Source of the DNA: Undibacterium sp. CCC3.4
GTDB taxonomy: Bacteria; Pseudomonadota; Gammaproteobacteria; Burkholderiales; Burkholderiaceae_D
Direction of reading: 5' to 3'
Assembly (NCBI RefSeq): GCF_034347425.1
Contig: NZ_CP133779.1
Location: 4,402,001 to 4,466,000, forward strand
Length of the DNA: 64,000 nucleotides
How positions within the stretch are numbered: position 1 is the first letter of the stretch; each line of letters starts with the position of its first letter. Positions 55,043 through 64,000 of the stretch are shown piece by piece. Position numbers and translations under genes: made by a program. A model generated the notes under the pieces. That model saw only the letters and a program-made list of their open reading frames with translations, was not told where the DNA came from and made no database searches.

Positions 55043-55451
55043 CGTCAGAAAAGCTCCGCTGTTACACTTGCCCCTTAGCAATTCGGGGCAGAATTTTTGA
55101 AAAAAAAGAAAATAGTCGCCAACCGTGAGCATTTACTAGATTTCCGTTATAGGCCGAAGCCGTATCCCGGAAGCAGCAATTTACGGTATTCTATCGAAAG
55201 AAAATAATCAGATGAAGCTGATCAAGAGGGTTTCAGCGATTGCGCTAGAGCGCAAGTATAGCAGCAAGCGCTGTGTTCCCGCCTGCTTTGACAGGCGGAT
55301 CGTGCTGCAAGCAGATAAAGACCATGCTGATCTGCCTATTTTCCACTTAAATTAGCAATAAAATGCGTGTCGGCAATTCTGATAAACGAATAAAAATTCT
55401 AAAAATAAGCAGGCCAGGCTTGAATAAGCTGACCAAGAAGAAATTACTTAC
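55043..55451. promoter_or_regulatory. Divergent control region of the cyanophycin locus
   Basis: 409 bases between the transporter (leftward) and the first synthetase (rightward). AT-rich flanks surround a structured block at 55240-55308. Both promoters must lie here; none could be assigned with confidence. Confidence 0.45.
55240..55308. repeat. Cluster of palindromes in the cyanophycin control region
   Basis: TTGCGCTAGAGCGCAA (55240-55255) is a perfect 16-bp palindrome. Next to it CCGCCTG / CAGGCGG (55279-55285, 55292-55298) form a hairpin enclosed by GCAGCA / TGCTGC (55261-55266, 55303-55308). Possible operator plus leader structure. Confidence 0.6.
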
Positions 55452-57629
55452 ATGACGACAAAGAAGAAAGACATCCGCATTCTCCGTGTAACTCATTTGC
55501 GCGGACCGAATATCTGGACTTACCGGCCGGTCATCGAAGCTTGGCTCGATATCGGCGCACTCGAAGAGACGCCGTCAGATCAACTGCCCGGTCTGTACCA
55601 GCGCCTGACCGGCTACCTGCCAGGTCTGATCGAGCATCGTTGCGGTGTCGGCGAGCGCGGCGGCTTTCTCGAGCGCCTGCGCGAAGGCACTTGGGCCGGA
55701 CATATACTCGAACATGTGGTGCTGGAATTGCAGAACCTGGCAGGAATGCGCACTGGTTTCGGGCAAACCCGTTCCACCGCCACCGTCGGCGTTTACAAAA
55801 TGGCCTTTCGCACGCGCGAAGAGCAAGTTGGCCGCGCTGCGCTCGAAGCCGGGCGCGCCTTATTGATGGCGGCCATCAATGATCAAGCCTTCGATCTCGC
55901 GAGCCAAGTTGAAGCCTTGCGCGAATTAGTCGATGCGCGTTGCCTCGGCCCGAGCACGGCCAATATCGTCGACGCCGCCACCGATCGCAAAATTCCCTCG
56001 CTGCGTCTGACCGATGGCAACTTGGTCCAACTCGGCCACGGTGCCGCACAAAGACGCATCTGGACTGCCGAAACCGACCGCACCAGTGCGATCGCCGAGG
56101 GCATCGCGTCTGACAAAGATTTAACAAAAACCCTACTCAAAGCCTGCGGCATTCCGGTGCCGGAAGGCTGTATCGTGCGCAGTGCAGCCGAGGCCTGGGA
56201 AGAAGCACAGGATATCGGCCTGCCGGTGGTCATCAAACCGTATGATGGCAACCATGGCCGCGGCGTATCGCTCAATCTGATGAGTGAGGCCGATGTGATT
56301 GCCGCTTACGAATTAGCCGCGCGCAAAGGTGACAGCAAGAGTGTCATCGTCGAACGCTTCATCACTGGCGACGAACACCGCATCCTGGTGGTAGGAAATA
56401 AAATCGTCGCGGTCGGCCGCGGCGAATCGCTGTGGGTCAGCGGCGACGGCAGCAGCAATGTTACCCAATTGGTCGATGCGCAGATCAACACCGATCCGCG
56501 CCGCGGCAGCACCGAAGATTTTCCACTGAATGCGATCAATCCGGCCGTCGCGGCCGAGGTGGTACTGGAATTGAAACGGCAAGGCATGACGGCCGACTCG
56601 GTACCGTTGGCGGCGCAAAAAGTACTGATACAGCTCAATGGCAATGTCGCCCATGATGTCACCGACGACATTCATCCCGACATCGCGGCGGCCGCCACGC
56701 TGGCCGCGCGCATCATCGGTCTCGATATTGCCGGAGTCGATCTGGTAGTCGAAGATATCTCGAAACCGCTGACACAGCAACGTGGAGCGATCATCGAAGT
56801 CAATGCCAGCCCGGGCTTGCTGGCGCATATCAAACCGGCCAACGGCCCCGGCCGCGAAGTCGGCAAAGCCATCGTTGACCATTTATTCGCGCCGCAAGAG
56901 AATGCCCGCATCGCCATCGTTGGGGTCGCCGGTACGCGTGGCACCAGCCTGATTGCACGCATAGTCGGTGCCTTGTTACATGTCGACGGCAAACAAACCG
57001 GGGTAGCCTGCCAGCAGGGGCTGTATCTGAATAAACGCCAAGTCACCGCCGGCCCGTGTGCCGACTGGGAAGCCGGTCAGCGCCTGCTGATCAATCGCTC
57101 GGTCCAAGCGGCGGTATTTGAAACCAATGCCCGCGCCATCCTCAGCGATGGTCTGGCGTATGACAAATGCAGCGTTGGCGTTGTCACCGACATGGCAGGC
57201 TTTGAAGAATTAGCGGAATTCCACATCCACGATGCCGAGCAGATGTTGAAAATTATGCGTACTCAGGTTGATGTGGTGTTACCGGAAGGTTTCGCGGTTC
57301 TCAACGGTGCCGATGCGGCCGTCGTCGAACTCGCCCCACTGTGCGACGGCGGCGTGATATTTTATGCGCTCGACGGCGAACTGCCGACGCTGCGCGCGCA
57401 TCGCGCGGCCGGTGGCCGGGTACTGTTTACGCGTGATTCGCAGATCGTCTTGGCCGAAGGTGAGCAAGAAACCGCTCTGTTGCCACTGGCTGTACTCAAA
57501 CCGTCCAAAGTCGCGCAAGCTGAAAGCCTGTTAGCTGCCATCGCTGCCGCCTGGGCCTTGAACATCAGTCCGGAACTGATTGCCGCTGGCCTGAGGACCT
57601 TTGATTCAAGCTACACCGCGTCTTTTTAA
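55452..57629 (+). CDS. Cyanophycin synthetase, short form with degenerate Mur-ligase domain (CphA2-like)
   Basis: 725 residues. N-terminal domain IRILRVTHLRGPNIWTYRPVIEAWLDIGAL, then an intact ATP-grasp domain (TSAIAEGIASDKDLTKTLLKACGIPVP, VVIKPYDGNHGRGVSLNL, SVIVERFITGDEHRILVVGNKIVAVGR, IIEVNASPGLLAHIKP). The third domain starts like a Mur ligase, but the P-loop reads GTRGTSLI at about 494-501, without the Lys of GTNGKTTT, and the C-terminal Mur domain is missing: the protein is about 130 residues shorter than the neighbouring synthetase. This resembles CphA2-type enzymes, which keep one ATP site and join beta-Asp-Arg dipeptides. Activity here is inferred. Confidence 0.88.
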   Translation: MTTKKKDIRILRVTHLRGPNIWTYRPVIEAWLDIGALEETPSDQLPGLYQRLTGYLPGLIEHRCGVGERGGFLERLREGTWAGHILEHVVLELQNLAGMRTGFGQTRSTATVGVYKMAFRTREEQVGRAALEAGRALLMAAINDQAFDLASQVEALRELVDARCLGPSTANIVDAATDRKIPSLRLTDGNLVQLGHGAAQRRIWTAETDRTSAIAEGIASDKDLTKTLLKACGIPVPEGCIVRSAAEAWEEAQDIGLPVVIKPYDGNHGRGVSLNLMSEADVIAAYELAARKGDSKSVIVERFITGDEHRILVVGNKIVAVGRGESLWVSGDGSSNVTQLVDAQINTDPRRGSTEDFPLNAINPAVAAEVVLELKRQGMTADSVPLAAQKVLIQLNGNVAHDVTDDIHPDIAAAATLAARIIGLDIAGVDLVVEDISKPLTQQRGAIIEVNASPGLLAHIKPANGPGREVGKAIVDHLFAPQENARIAIVGVAGTRGTSLIARIVGALLHVDGKQTGVACQQGLYLNKRQVTAGPCADWEAGQRLLINRSVQAAVFETNARAILSDGLAYDKCSVGVVTDMAGFEELAEFHIHDAEQMLKIMRTQVDVVLPEGFAVLNGADAAVVELAPLCDGGVIFYALDGELPTLRAHRAAGGRVLFTRDSQIVLAEGEQETALLPLAVLKPSKVAQAESLLAAIAAAWALNISPELIAAGLRTFDSSYTASF

Positions 57630-57688
57630 AACTTACCGCGCAGCCTGGTGTTGCCCGCCAGTACCGCCAATTTGATTTACATTGTCAC

Positions 57689-57719
57689 AGGCGGCGCCAC
57701 AAACATGTCGGCGCCACCT
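57689..57719. repeat. Hairpin between the two cyanophycin synthetase genes
   Basis: AGGCGGCGCC (57689-57698) and GGCGCCACCT (57710-57719) pair at nine of ten positions (one G-T mismatch) with an 11-base loop. No T-tract; it may set the ratio of the two messages or protect an end. Confidence 0.55.
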
Positions 57720-57751
57720 GATTCAAGCCCCTTTCAACAGGATGAAGTTTT

Positions 57752-60322
57752 ATGGAAGTATCTCGTATCCGTGCCCTGCGTGGTCCCAACCTCTGGAGCC
57801 ATCATACCGCCGTCGAGGCGATCGTTACCTGCAGCACAAACGAAGCGGCCATCACCGATCTGCCCGGCTTTGAAGACCGCTTGCGCGCCCTGTTTCCGGA
57901 ATTGAGTATCTTGCAGCCGACTGGTCATCACGATGCCATTCCGATTGCCCATGTCTTCGAACTGACCGCGCTGGGCTTGCAAGCTCAGGCCGGCTGCCCG
58001 GTGACGTTCAGCCGTACCACGCAAACACTGGAACCGGGAATTTTCCAAGTCGTAGTCGAGTACTCGGAAGAAGCGGTCGGCCGCCTGGCAGTGGAATTAG
58101 CGGAACAACTGATCGCTGCCGCCCTCAACAACCATGCCTTCGACCTCGCTGCGGCGCTCGAACAATTGCGTGAACTCGATGAAGATGTCCGTCTCGGCCC
58201 CTCAACCGGCGCGATCGTTGACGCTGCCTTGGCACGCAACATCCCCTACCGTCGTCTGACAGACGGCAGCTTGGTGGTATTCGGCTGGGGCAGTCGGCAG
58301 CGAAAAATTCAAGCGGCTGAAATGGATGGAACCAGTGCGATTGCCGAAGCCATTGCACAGGATAAAGAGCTGACCAAAAAATTACTGCACGCCGCCGGTG
58401 TGCCGGTGCCGCTCGGCCGTATCGTCAACAGCGCGGCCGATGCCTGGGCTGCGGCGCTGGAAATCGGCGTACCGGTGGTGGTCAAACCGAAAGATGGCAA
58501 CCAGGGTAAGGGCGTGACGGTGAATGTCACCACGCGTGAACAACTGGAAGCCGGTTACCATGCTGCCTGTGAATTTCGCGACGACGTCTTGGTCGAGCGC
58601 TTCTTACCCGGCAATGATTTCCGCCTGCTCGTGATCGGTAACAAACTCATCGCTGCCGCTCGACGCGACCCGCCACAAGTAGTCGGCAATGGCAAGCAAT
58701 CAGTGCGCCAACTGGTCGAACAAGTGAATAAAGATCCGCGCCGCGGCAGCGGTCACTCAACTTCGATGACCAAGATACGTTTCGATGACATCGCGCTGGC
58801 GAGTCTGGAAAAACAAGGCTTTCACGCCGAATCGGTACCGCCGAAAGGGCAGCGCGTGATCTTACGAAATAACGCTAATCTGTCCACCGGCGGCGGCGCC
58901 ACCGATGTCACCGATGATGTCCATCCGGAAGTCGCCGCGCGCGCCATCGCCGCGGCCCAAATGATAGGACTGGACATCTGCGGCGTCGATCTGGTGTGCG
59001 ACAGCGTGCTCAAACCGATAGAATTGCAAAACGGCGGCATCGTTGAAGTCAATGCTGCGCCCGGCTTGCGCATGCATTTATCACCCTCGTTCGGTAAAGG
59101 CCGCGCAGTGGGCGAAGCGATTGTCAATGCCATGTTTGAAGAAAGCGAAGACGGCCGCATTCCCATCGTCGCCGTCACCGGTACTAATGGCAAAACCACC
59201 ACAGTACGCTTGATCGCCCATTTGCTCAGCGCCAGCGGCTTACGCACCGGTATGACCAATACCGACGGCGTCTACGTCGCCGGTCATCAAATCGACAGCG
59301 GTGACTGCAGCGGCCCGCGCAGCGCCCGCAATGTGCTCTCGCATCCGGACGTCGATGCCGCCGTATTCGAAACGGCACGCGGCGGTGTTCTACGTGAGGG
59401 CTTGGCGTATGATCGCTGCCAAGTCGCCGTCGTCACCAATATCGGTTCCGGCGACCACCTCGGCCTCAATTACATCACCACAGTCGAAGACTTGGCTGTC
59501 TTAAAACGCGTGATCGTGCAAAACGTCGCCGATAATGGCTATGCCGTCTTGAATGCCGCCGACCCTATCGTTGTCAGCATGGCGGCCAATTGTCCATCGC
59601 CGGTGATCTTCTTTGCTGCCGACCCGTATCACCCGGTTATGACCACCCATCGCGCCCAGGGCAAGCGCACGGTCTACATCGATCGCAGCGAACTCGTCGC
59701 GGTCGAAGGAAAAACCCGTCACAGCATTGCTTTGGCCGAGATTCCGATTACCCGCCACGGCAGCATCGGCTTCCAAGTCGAAAATGTGATGGCCTCGGTA
59801 GCGGCAGCCTGGGCCGTCGGCATCAGTTGGGACGCCATCCGCGCCGGCTTGAAATCCTTCGCCAACGAAGCCGATAATGCACCCGGACGTTTCAATGTCT
59901 TCAACTACCGCGGTGCCACCGTCATCGCCGACTATGGACATAATCCGGACGCCATACTGGCCCTGGTCAAAGCAGTCGAAACCATGCCAGCCAAGCGCCG
60001 TTCCGTCGTCATCAGCGGTGCCGGCGACCGGCGCGATCAAGATATTCGCCAACAAACAGAAATTCTCGGCGAAGCCTTTGACGATGTGGTGCTGTATCAA
60101 GACCAGTGTCAACGCGGTCGCGCCGATGGTGAAGTGGTGGCCTTGCTGCGTGAAGGCTTGAAAACTGCCAGTAAAACCACGCGCATCGATGAAATTACCG
60201 GCGAATTCATCGCCATTGATCTGGCGCTGGAACGGCTGGGCGAAGGCGATCTGTGTTTGATCCTGATCGATCAAGTGGAAGCCGCGCTAGAGCATATTGC
60301 CGCACGCGTTGCTGCCGGTTAA
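57752..60322 (+). CDS. cphA: Cyanophycin synthetase
   Basis: 856 residues, full length for CphA1. N-terminal domain (EVSRIRALRGPNLWSHHTAVEAIV), ATP-grasp domain (TSAIAEAIAQDKELTKKLLHAAGVPVP, VVVKPKDGNQGKGVTVNV, VLVERFLPGNDFRLLVIGNKLIAAARRDP, GIVEVNAAPGLRMHLSPS) that adds aspartate, and a Mur-ligase domain that adds arginine, with intact P-loop GTNGKTTT at about 477-484, NTDGVYVAG and the C-terminal DYGHNPDAILALVKAVE and SGAGDRRDQD. It makes multi-L-arginyl-poly-L-aspartate, a nitrogen store in the cytoplasm. Second of the synthetase pair; no cyanophycinase gene in the window. A terminator follows. Confidence 0.97.
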   Translation: MEVSRIRALRGPNLWSHHTAVEAIVTCSTNEAAITDLPGFEDRLRALFPELSILQPTGHHDAIPIAHVFELTALGLQAQAGCPVTFSRTTQTLEPGIFQVVVEYSEEAVGRLAVELAEQLIAAALNNHAFDLAAALEQLRELDEDVRLGPSTGAIVDAALARNIPYRRLTDGSLVVFGWGSRQRKIQAAEMDGTSAIAEAIAQDKELTKKLLHAAGVPVPLGRIVNSAADAWAAALEIGVPVVVKPKDGNQGKGVTVNVTTREQLEAGYHAACEFRDDVLVERFLPGNDFRLLVIGNKLIAAARRDPPQVVGNGKQSVRQLVEQVNKDPRRGSGHSTSMTKIRFDDIALASLEKQGFHAESVPPKGQRVILRNNANLSTGGGATDVTDDVHPEVAARAIAAAQMIGLDICGVDLVCDSVLKPIELQNGGIVEVNAAPGLRMHLSPSFGKGRAVGEAIVNAMFEESEDGRIPIVAVTGTNGKTTTVRLIAHLLSASGLRTGMTNTDGVYVAGHQIDSGDCSGPRSARNVLSHPDVDAAVFETARGGVLREGLAYDRCQVAVVTNIGSGDHLGLNYITTVEDLAVLKRVIVQNVADNGYAVLNAADPIVVSMAANCPSPVIFFAADPYHPVMTTHRAQGKRTVYIDRSELVAVEGKTRHSIALAEIPITRHGSIGFQVENVMASVAAAWAVGISWDAIRAGLKSFANEADNAPGRFNVFNYRGATVIADYGHNPDAILALVKAVETMPAKRRSVVISGAGDRRDQDIRQQTEILGEAFDDVVLYQDQCQRGRADGEVVALLREGLKTASKTTRIDEITGEFIAIDLALERLGEGDLCLILIDQVEAALEHIAARVAAG

Positions 60323-60337
60323 ATTATTTAATTTACA

Positions 60338-60370
60338 AAAAAATGCCGGAATAACAAGCCGGCATTTTTC
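60338..60370 (+). terminator. Rho-independent terminator of the cphA unit
   Basis: AAAATGCCGG (60340-60349) pairs with CCGGCATTTT (60359-60368) around a 9-base loop, with a T-run at the 3' side. It lies about 17 bases after the cphA stop. Confidence 0.93.
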
Positions 60371-60478
60371 TTTTCCACAGCAAATACGAATTCAACATCA
60401 TTAACATTGGGAAACGGTCGTTTTCGTATAGAATTAACGGGAAAGATTTGTCCTGCAGCAAAAGCACACGGGGAAACA

Positions 60479-61792
60479 ATGGCTGAAACAGAATCACTGT
60501 ACAAGAATAAAGTCATGTTGCTTACGCAAAGCTTCTTTATTAAAGATAATAAAGATGAGCTATTGCTCAGCGCGCACAAATATGATTTTGACATCTTGTT
60601 CTTCGATCAAATGCGTGACTTCGTCGAGACCGTACAAAACTCGCAAGGCAATGATTTGTTCGTCATCGATCTCGATGTGCTTTACAACATGCAAATCGAT
60701 ATGCAGCAACAGCGGCGCCAAACCATGTTCCTCAGCGATTTGTTGCAAAGACTGCCAGCACGTCACAATTACGTCTACCTGCAAACAGTACGCCAAGGCG
60801 AACGCTTTTTGCTGCAACAAAAATTAGTCGACAGCAATTGCCTCGCCTATGCAGAAAAACCGATCACCAACGACATGTTGATCGACAAATTATTCAATTT
60901 ATTCGGCTTACATCAACGCGGCGAAACCAACACCATTGTCTATCTCGGTGAGCAAGCGCCGCTCGACCTGGCTCTGTTGGCCGCTGAGCGCGTTGAAGTG
61001 ATCACCTCACAAGATGCGCGCTCACTGCATCTGTTGGTGAAAGAAACCCAGCCAGATATCGTGCTCATTGATGAGGCCAAGTATCTTAATACCGAAGCCT
61101 TGGTACGAGTTTTGAAAAAAAACATAGAATTCGATCTGGCCCGCGAAATCATTTTAATGCAGAAAACTGCCTCCGCCGAGCTGGCAAGACAAGCACTCAA
61201 CAGCGGTTTCGATGAAATTTTTACGGCGCTCGAAGATGACATCATCACGCGTCAATTGCTCAACCGTATCAACAAAATCCGCGCCAGTAAAGACTTGATC
61301 AGTCGCGACCGTGCCACCGGCTTGCTCAACAAAGTAGGCTTGCAAACCAAGGCCCTGGAACAAATTCGCCAAGCCAGTCGCAGCGATACGCCGCTCACCT
61401 ACGGCATCATCGACATCGATAAATTCAAAACCATCAACGATACCTGGGGTCACTACTTCGGTGACATCGTCATCAAACGCCTGTCCTTGGTCTTATCGGC
61501 ACTGCTGGGCCAACACGATTTGCTCAGTCGTTTCGGCGGCGAAGAATTTGTCATCTTGTTCGCCAATTGCACCCTGGCCGAAGGGCAGAAGAAACTCGAC
61601 CTGATGCGCGAAGCATTCGGCAAAGTAGTTTTTGAAGTCACCCCCGGCGAACATCGCCAATTCAGTTTCAGCGGTGGCGTCGCCGCCTTCCCTGCTTGCA
61701 AGACTGAAAATGAAATGTTCTTGCAAGCCGATGCCATGCTGTATCAGGCCAAACAAGGTGGACGCAACCGGATTTGCAGCCAAGCCGACTAA
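60479..61792 (+). CDS. Response-regulator-like GGDEF diguanylate cyclase
   Basis: 437 residues from the ATG at 60479 (GGGGA four bases upstream). Residues about 8-140 resemble a receiver domain (VMLLTQSFFIKDN, NDLFVIDLDVLYNM, AYAEKPITND) in which the usual acidic pocket is poor. Residues about 150-270 look like a second, degenerate receiver. The GGDEF domain follows (DRATGLLNKVGLQ, GIIDIDKFKTINDTWGHYFGDIVIKRL) with an intact RFGGEEF loop. The position of the RxxD inhibitory site reads GQHD, so product inhibition may be absent. It should make c-di-GMP. Separated from cphA by a terminator; a functional tie to cyanophycin is not shown. Confidence 0.9.
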   Translation: MAETESLYKNKVMLLTQSFFIKDNKDELLLSAHKYDFDILFFDQMRDFVETVQNSQGNDLFVIDLDVLYNMQIDMQQQRRQTMFLSDLLQRLPARHNYVYLQTVRQGERFLLQQKLVDSNCLAYAEKPITNDMLIDKLFNLFGLHQRGETNTIVYLGEQAPLDLALLAAERVEVITSQDARSLHLLVKETQPDIVLIDEAKYLNTEALVRVLKKNIEFDLAREIILMQKTASAELARQALNSGFDEIFTALEDDIITRQLLNRINKIRASKDLISRDRATGLLNKVGLQTKALEQIRQASRSDTPLTYGIIDIDKFKTINDTWGHYFGDIVIKRLSLVLSALLGQHDLLSRFGGEEFVILFANCTLAEGQKKLDLMREAFGKVVFEVTPGEHRQFSFSGGVAAFPACKTENEMFLQADAMLYQAKQGGRNRICSQAD

Positions 61793-61812
61793 GCGCCGGC
61801 TGGTATCCTCGC

Positions 61813-63918
61813 TTAAGCAGGGGCAATCACCGCGCTGACATCATGGCCGCCAGCGCCGAATAACTGCCGCTTGAGCTGCGCCAAACCATCGCGCACTTGG
61901 GCGGCTTTTTCAAACTCCAGATTTTTCGCATGCTCTTGCATGAGTTTTTCCAAACGCTTGATTTCACGGCTGATCTGCTTCTCGCTCATCAACTCATACT
62001 TCGCCTGTTCCTGCGCCGCTGCCAATTCTTCGCGCGCTTCCTGCGGTTTATAGACGCCGTCGATAATATCCTTGATCTGCTTGCGAATACCGGTAGGCGT
62101 AATATTATTTTCCAGATTGAAGGCCAGTTGTTTATTACGCCGCCGTTCGGTTTCTCCCATGGCGCGGCGCATGGAATCGGTCACTTTGTCGGCATACAGA
62201 ATTGCCTTCCCATGCAAATTCCGCGCGGCCCGCCCTATGGTCTGTATCAAGCTGCGTTCAGAGCGCAAGAAACCTTCTTTGTCGGCATCGAGAATCGCCA
62301 CCAGCGAAACCTCTGGAATATCCAAACCTTCGCGCAGCAAATTGATACCAACCAGCACATCAAAGGTACCGAGGCGCAGATCGCGAATAATCTCCACCCG
62401 CTCCACCGTATCAATATCACTGTGTAAATAGCGTACCTTGATGCCGTTTTCGCCTAAAAACTCAGTCAATTGTTCCGACATACGCTTGGTCAGCGTGGTC
62501 ACCAAGACGCGCTCATTTTTCGCTACCCGATCGACGATCTCATTGATCAAATCATCGACCTGGGTCAGCGCCGGCCGCACTTCAATCTCGGGGTCAACCA
62601 AACCGGTCGGCCGCACCACTTGCTCGACCACTTGATCGGCATGTTGATGCTCATACTCGCCTGGTGTGGCCGAGACAAAAATCGTTTGACGCAATTTACT
62701 CTCGAATTCAGCAAATTTGAGCGGACGATTATCGAGTGCCGAGGGCAAGCGAAAGCCGTAATCCACCAAATTGGTTTTGCGCGCGCGGTCGCCGTTGTAC
62801 ATGCCGTTGAGTTGCCCGGTCAAGACATGCGATTCATCGAGAAACATCAAGGCATCGGCCGGCAGATAATCAACCAAGGTCGGCGGCGGCTCGCCGGCTT
62901 TGGCACCGCTCAAATGACGCGAATAATTTTCGATGCCCTTGGTAAAACCGATCTCAGCCATCATTTCGAGATCGAAGCGGGTGCGTTGCTCAATCCGTTG
63001 CTCTTCGATGAGCTTATTCTCGCGGCGGAAAAATTCCAAACGCTCGCGCAATTCGACCTTAATCGTTTCTATCGCCCGCAACACCGTCTCGCGCGGGGTA
63101 ACGTAATGTGAGCCGGGATACACCGTGAAACGCGGAATTTTTTGCTTGATCCGACCGGTCAGCGGATCGAATAATTGCAAATTCTCGATTTCATCATCGA
63201 ACATCTCTACCCGCACCGCCAACTCGGCATGTTCGGCTGGGAAGATATCAATCGTGTCACCACGCACGCGGAAGGTGCCACGCCCGAAGTCGATTTCATT
63301 ACGCGAATATTGCATCTGTATCAGGCGCGCGATCAAGTCACGCTGACTGACCTTGTCCTTGGCGCGCAAGGTCAGAATCATCTTATGGTATTCGTTAGGA
63401 TTACCGATACCGTAAATCGCCGAGACGGTGGCGACGATGATCACATCGCGCCGCTCCATGAGCGACTTGGTGCACGACAAGCGCATCTGTTCGATATGCT
63501 CATTGATCGCCGAATCCTTCTCGATGAACAAATCACGCTGCGGTACATAGGCTTCAGGCTGATAGTAATCGTAGTAACTGACGAAGTACTCGACGGCATT
63601 ACGCGGGAAAAATTCGCGGAACTCACTGTACAACTGCGCCGCCAAAGTCTTGTTCGGCGCAAAGATGATGGCCGGGCGACCGGTACGCGCAATCACATTG
63701 GCCATCGTATACGTCTTGCCGGAACCGGTCACGCCAAGCAAGGTTTGGAACGACAAACCGTCATCCAAGCCTTCAACGAGTTTAGTAATCGCCGCCGGTT
63801 GATCACCGGCCGGCTGGAACAATTGATAGAGCTGAAACGGCGAATCGGGATAAGAAACGAATTTCGCTTCATCAAGTCCTTCGGATAATGCAACTGAATT
63901 CACTGGTGCAACCGCCAT
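61813..63918 (-). CDS. uvrB: UvrABC system protein B
   Basis: 701 residues. Helicase motifs: [16 protein letters not shown] (Walker A), the [20 protein letters not shown] region, [19 protein letters not shown] with the beta-hairpin, [87 protein letters not shown] and the C-terminal UVR domain ([28 protein letters not shown]). Central damage-verification subunit of nucleotide excision repair. The 82 bases beyond its start to the window edge hold its promoter region; no LexA box was seen in them. Confidence 0.97.
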   Translation of the reverse strand: MAVAPVNSVALSEGLDEAKFVSYPDSPFQLYQLFQPAGDQPAAITKLVEGLDDGLSFQTLLGVTGSGKTYTMANVIARTGRPAIIFAPNKTLAAQLYSEFREFFPRNAVEYFVSYYDYYQPEAYVPQRDLFIEKDSAINEHIEQMRLSCTKSLMERRDVIIVATVSAIYGIGNPNEYHKMILTLRAKDKVSQRDLIARLIQMQYSRNEIDFGRGTFRVRGDTIDIFPAEHAELAVRVEMFDDEIENLQLFDPLTGRIKQKIPRFTVYPGSHYVTPRETVLRAIETIKVELRERLEFFRRENKLIEEQRIEQRTRFDLEMMAEIGFTKGIENYSRHLSGAKAGEPPPTLVDYLPADALMFLDESHVLTGQLNGMYNGDRARKTNLVDYGFRLPSALDNRPLKFAEFESKLRQTIFVSATPGEYEHQHADQVVEQVVRPTGLVDPEIEVRPALTQVDDLINEIVDRVAKNERVLVTTLTKRMSEQLTEFLGENGIKVRYLHSDIDTVERVEIIRDLRLGTFDVLVGINLLREGLDIPEVSLVAILDADKEGFLRSERSLIQTIGRAARNLHGKAILYADKVTDSMRRAMGETERRRNKQLAFNLENNITPTGIRKQIKDIIDGVYKPQEAREELAAAQEQAKYELMSEKQISREIKRLEKLMQEHAKNLEFEKAAQVRDGLAQLKRQLFGAGGHDVSAVIAPA

Positions 63919-64000
63919 GATGCTATGACCTTTGTTAAAATAGAGGTTCTTACTTACTCTGAAAAATTCGAACGCGCCAAGTTTGTGCCAAAGTTTTCCG

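Noticed and set aside
59501..60274. Open frame of 257 codons on the minus strand
   Set aside because: Antisense to the C-terminal domain of cphA.
63175..63888. Open frame of 237 codons on the plus strand
   Set aside because: Antisense to uvrB; no start signal and no domain.
63919..64000. Possible LexA box upstream of uvrB
   Set aside because: No CTGT-N8-ACAG dyad was found in the 82 bases available before the edge.

Overview
The window reads as ordinary chromosome of a betaproteobacterium of the order Burkholderiales, most likely an Oxalobacteraceae-type organism. This is inferred from gene content and protein style, not from a marker gene: an OlsB-type ornithine-lipid acyltransferase, a complete Entner-Doudoroff set under HexR, paired cyanophycin synthetases next to the DUF1854/ABC-transporter module seen in Burkholderiales, a YjfB-type small motility protein and a very long RpoD. 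No rRNA, tRNA or CRISPR array was seen. Most of the window is dense housekeeping and signalling sequence with short intergenic gaps.

Layout. 1-5.1 kb: envelope and periplasm genes (metallophosphoesterase fragment, OlsB-like acyltransferase, a histone-H1-like basic protein, an orphan PstS, two c-type cytochromes). 5.6-8.5 kb: rpoD with a ~335-residue N-terminal extension and a clear terminator. 8.5-20.5 kb: NAD salvage pair (pnuC plus an NadR-like kinase), a type IV pilin, a PAS-rich histidine kinase opposite a receiver protein, an aromatic ring-cleavage pair (maleyl isomerase plus FAH hydrolase), an MTA/SAH deaminase, and an HDOD / cNMP-GGDEF signalling operon. 20.5-26.3 kb: OmpW and a secreted lipase-like lipoprotein, then a periplasmic solute-binding protein joined to a hybrid histidine kinase. 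26.3-28.8 kb: a four-gene bufferin (copper-binding RiPP) locus, DUF2282 precursor / DUF692 MNIO / DUF2063 partner / DoxX. 29-32 kb: a small accessory patch with an S4 protein, a hemerythrin, a NucS-like nuclease, a ParDE-type toxin-antitoxin pair and YjfB.

32-45 kb: mobB, then central carbon metabolism: ppc, pgi, eda, edd, and divergently zwf-pgl-hexR. Glucose-6-phosphate dehydrogenase, lactonase, dehydratase and aldolase together make the Entner-Doudoroff route, and HexR is the expected regulator of the edd/zwf divergent promoter. 43-50 kb: a second HDOD protein, ribA, ilvD, an exonuclease III and a chemoreceptor. 50.3-52.2 kb: palindromic REP-like repeats, one of them split by an IS4-family insertion sequence with a 9-bp target duplication.

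52.3-61.8 kb: the cyanophycin region. A DUF1854 protein and an ABC transporter with a zinc-ribbon N-domain are transcribed away from two cyanophycin synthetase genes. The first lacks the P-loop lysine and the C-terminal Mur-ligase domain; the second is full length. A terminator follows, then a response-regulator-type GGDEF protein. The window closes with uvrB.

The strongest leads are the bufferin operon, the cyanophycin locus with its degenerate first synthetase and uncharacterised transporter module, a dispersed inverted-repeat element with two copies and one scrambled fragment, and the IS insertion in the loop of a REP hairpin.
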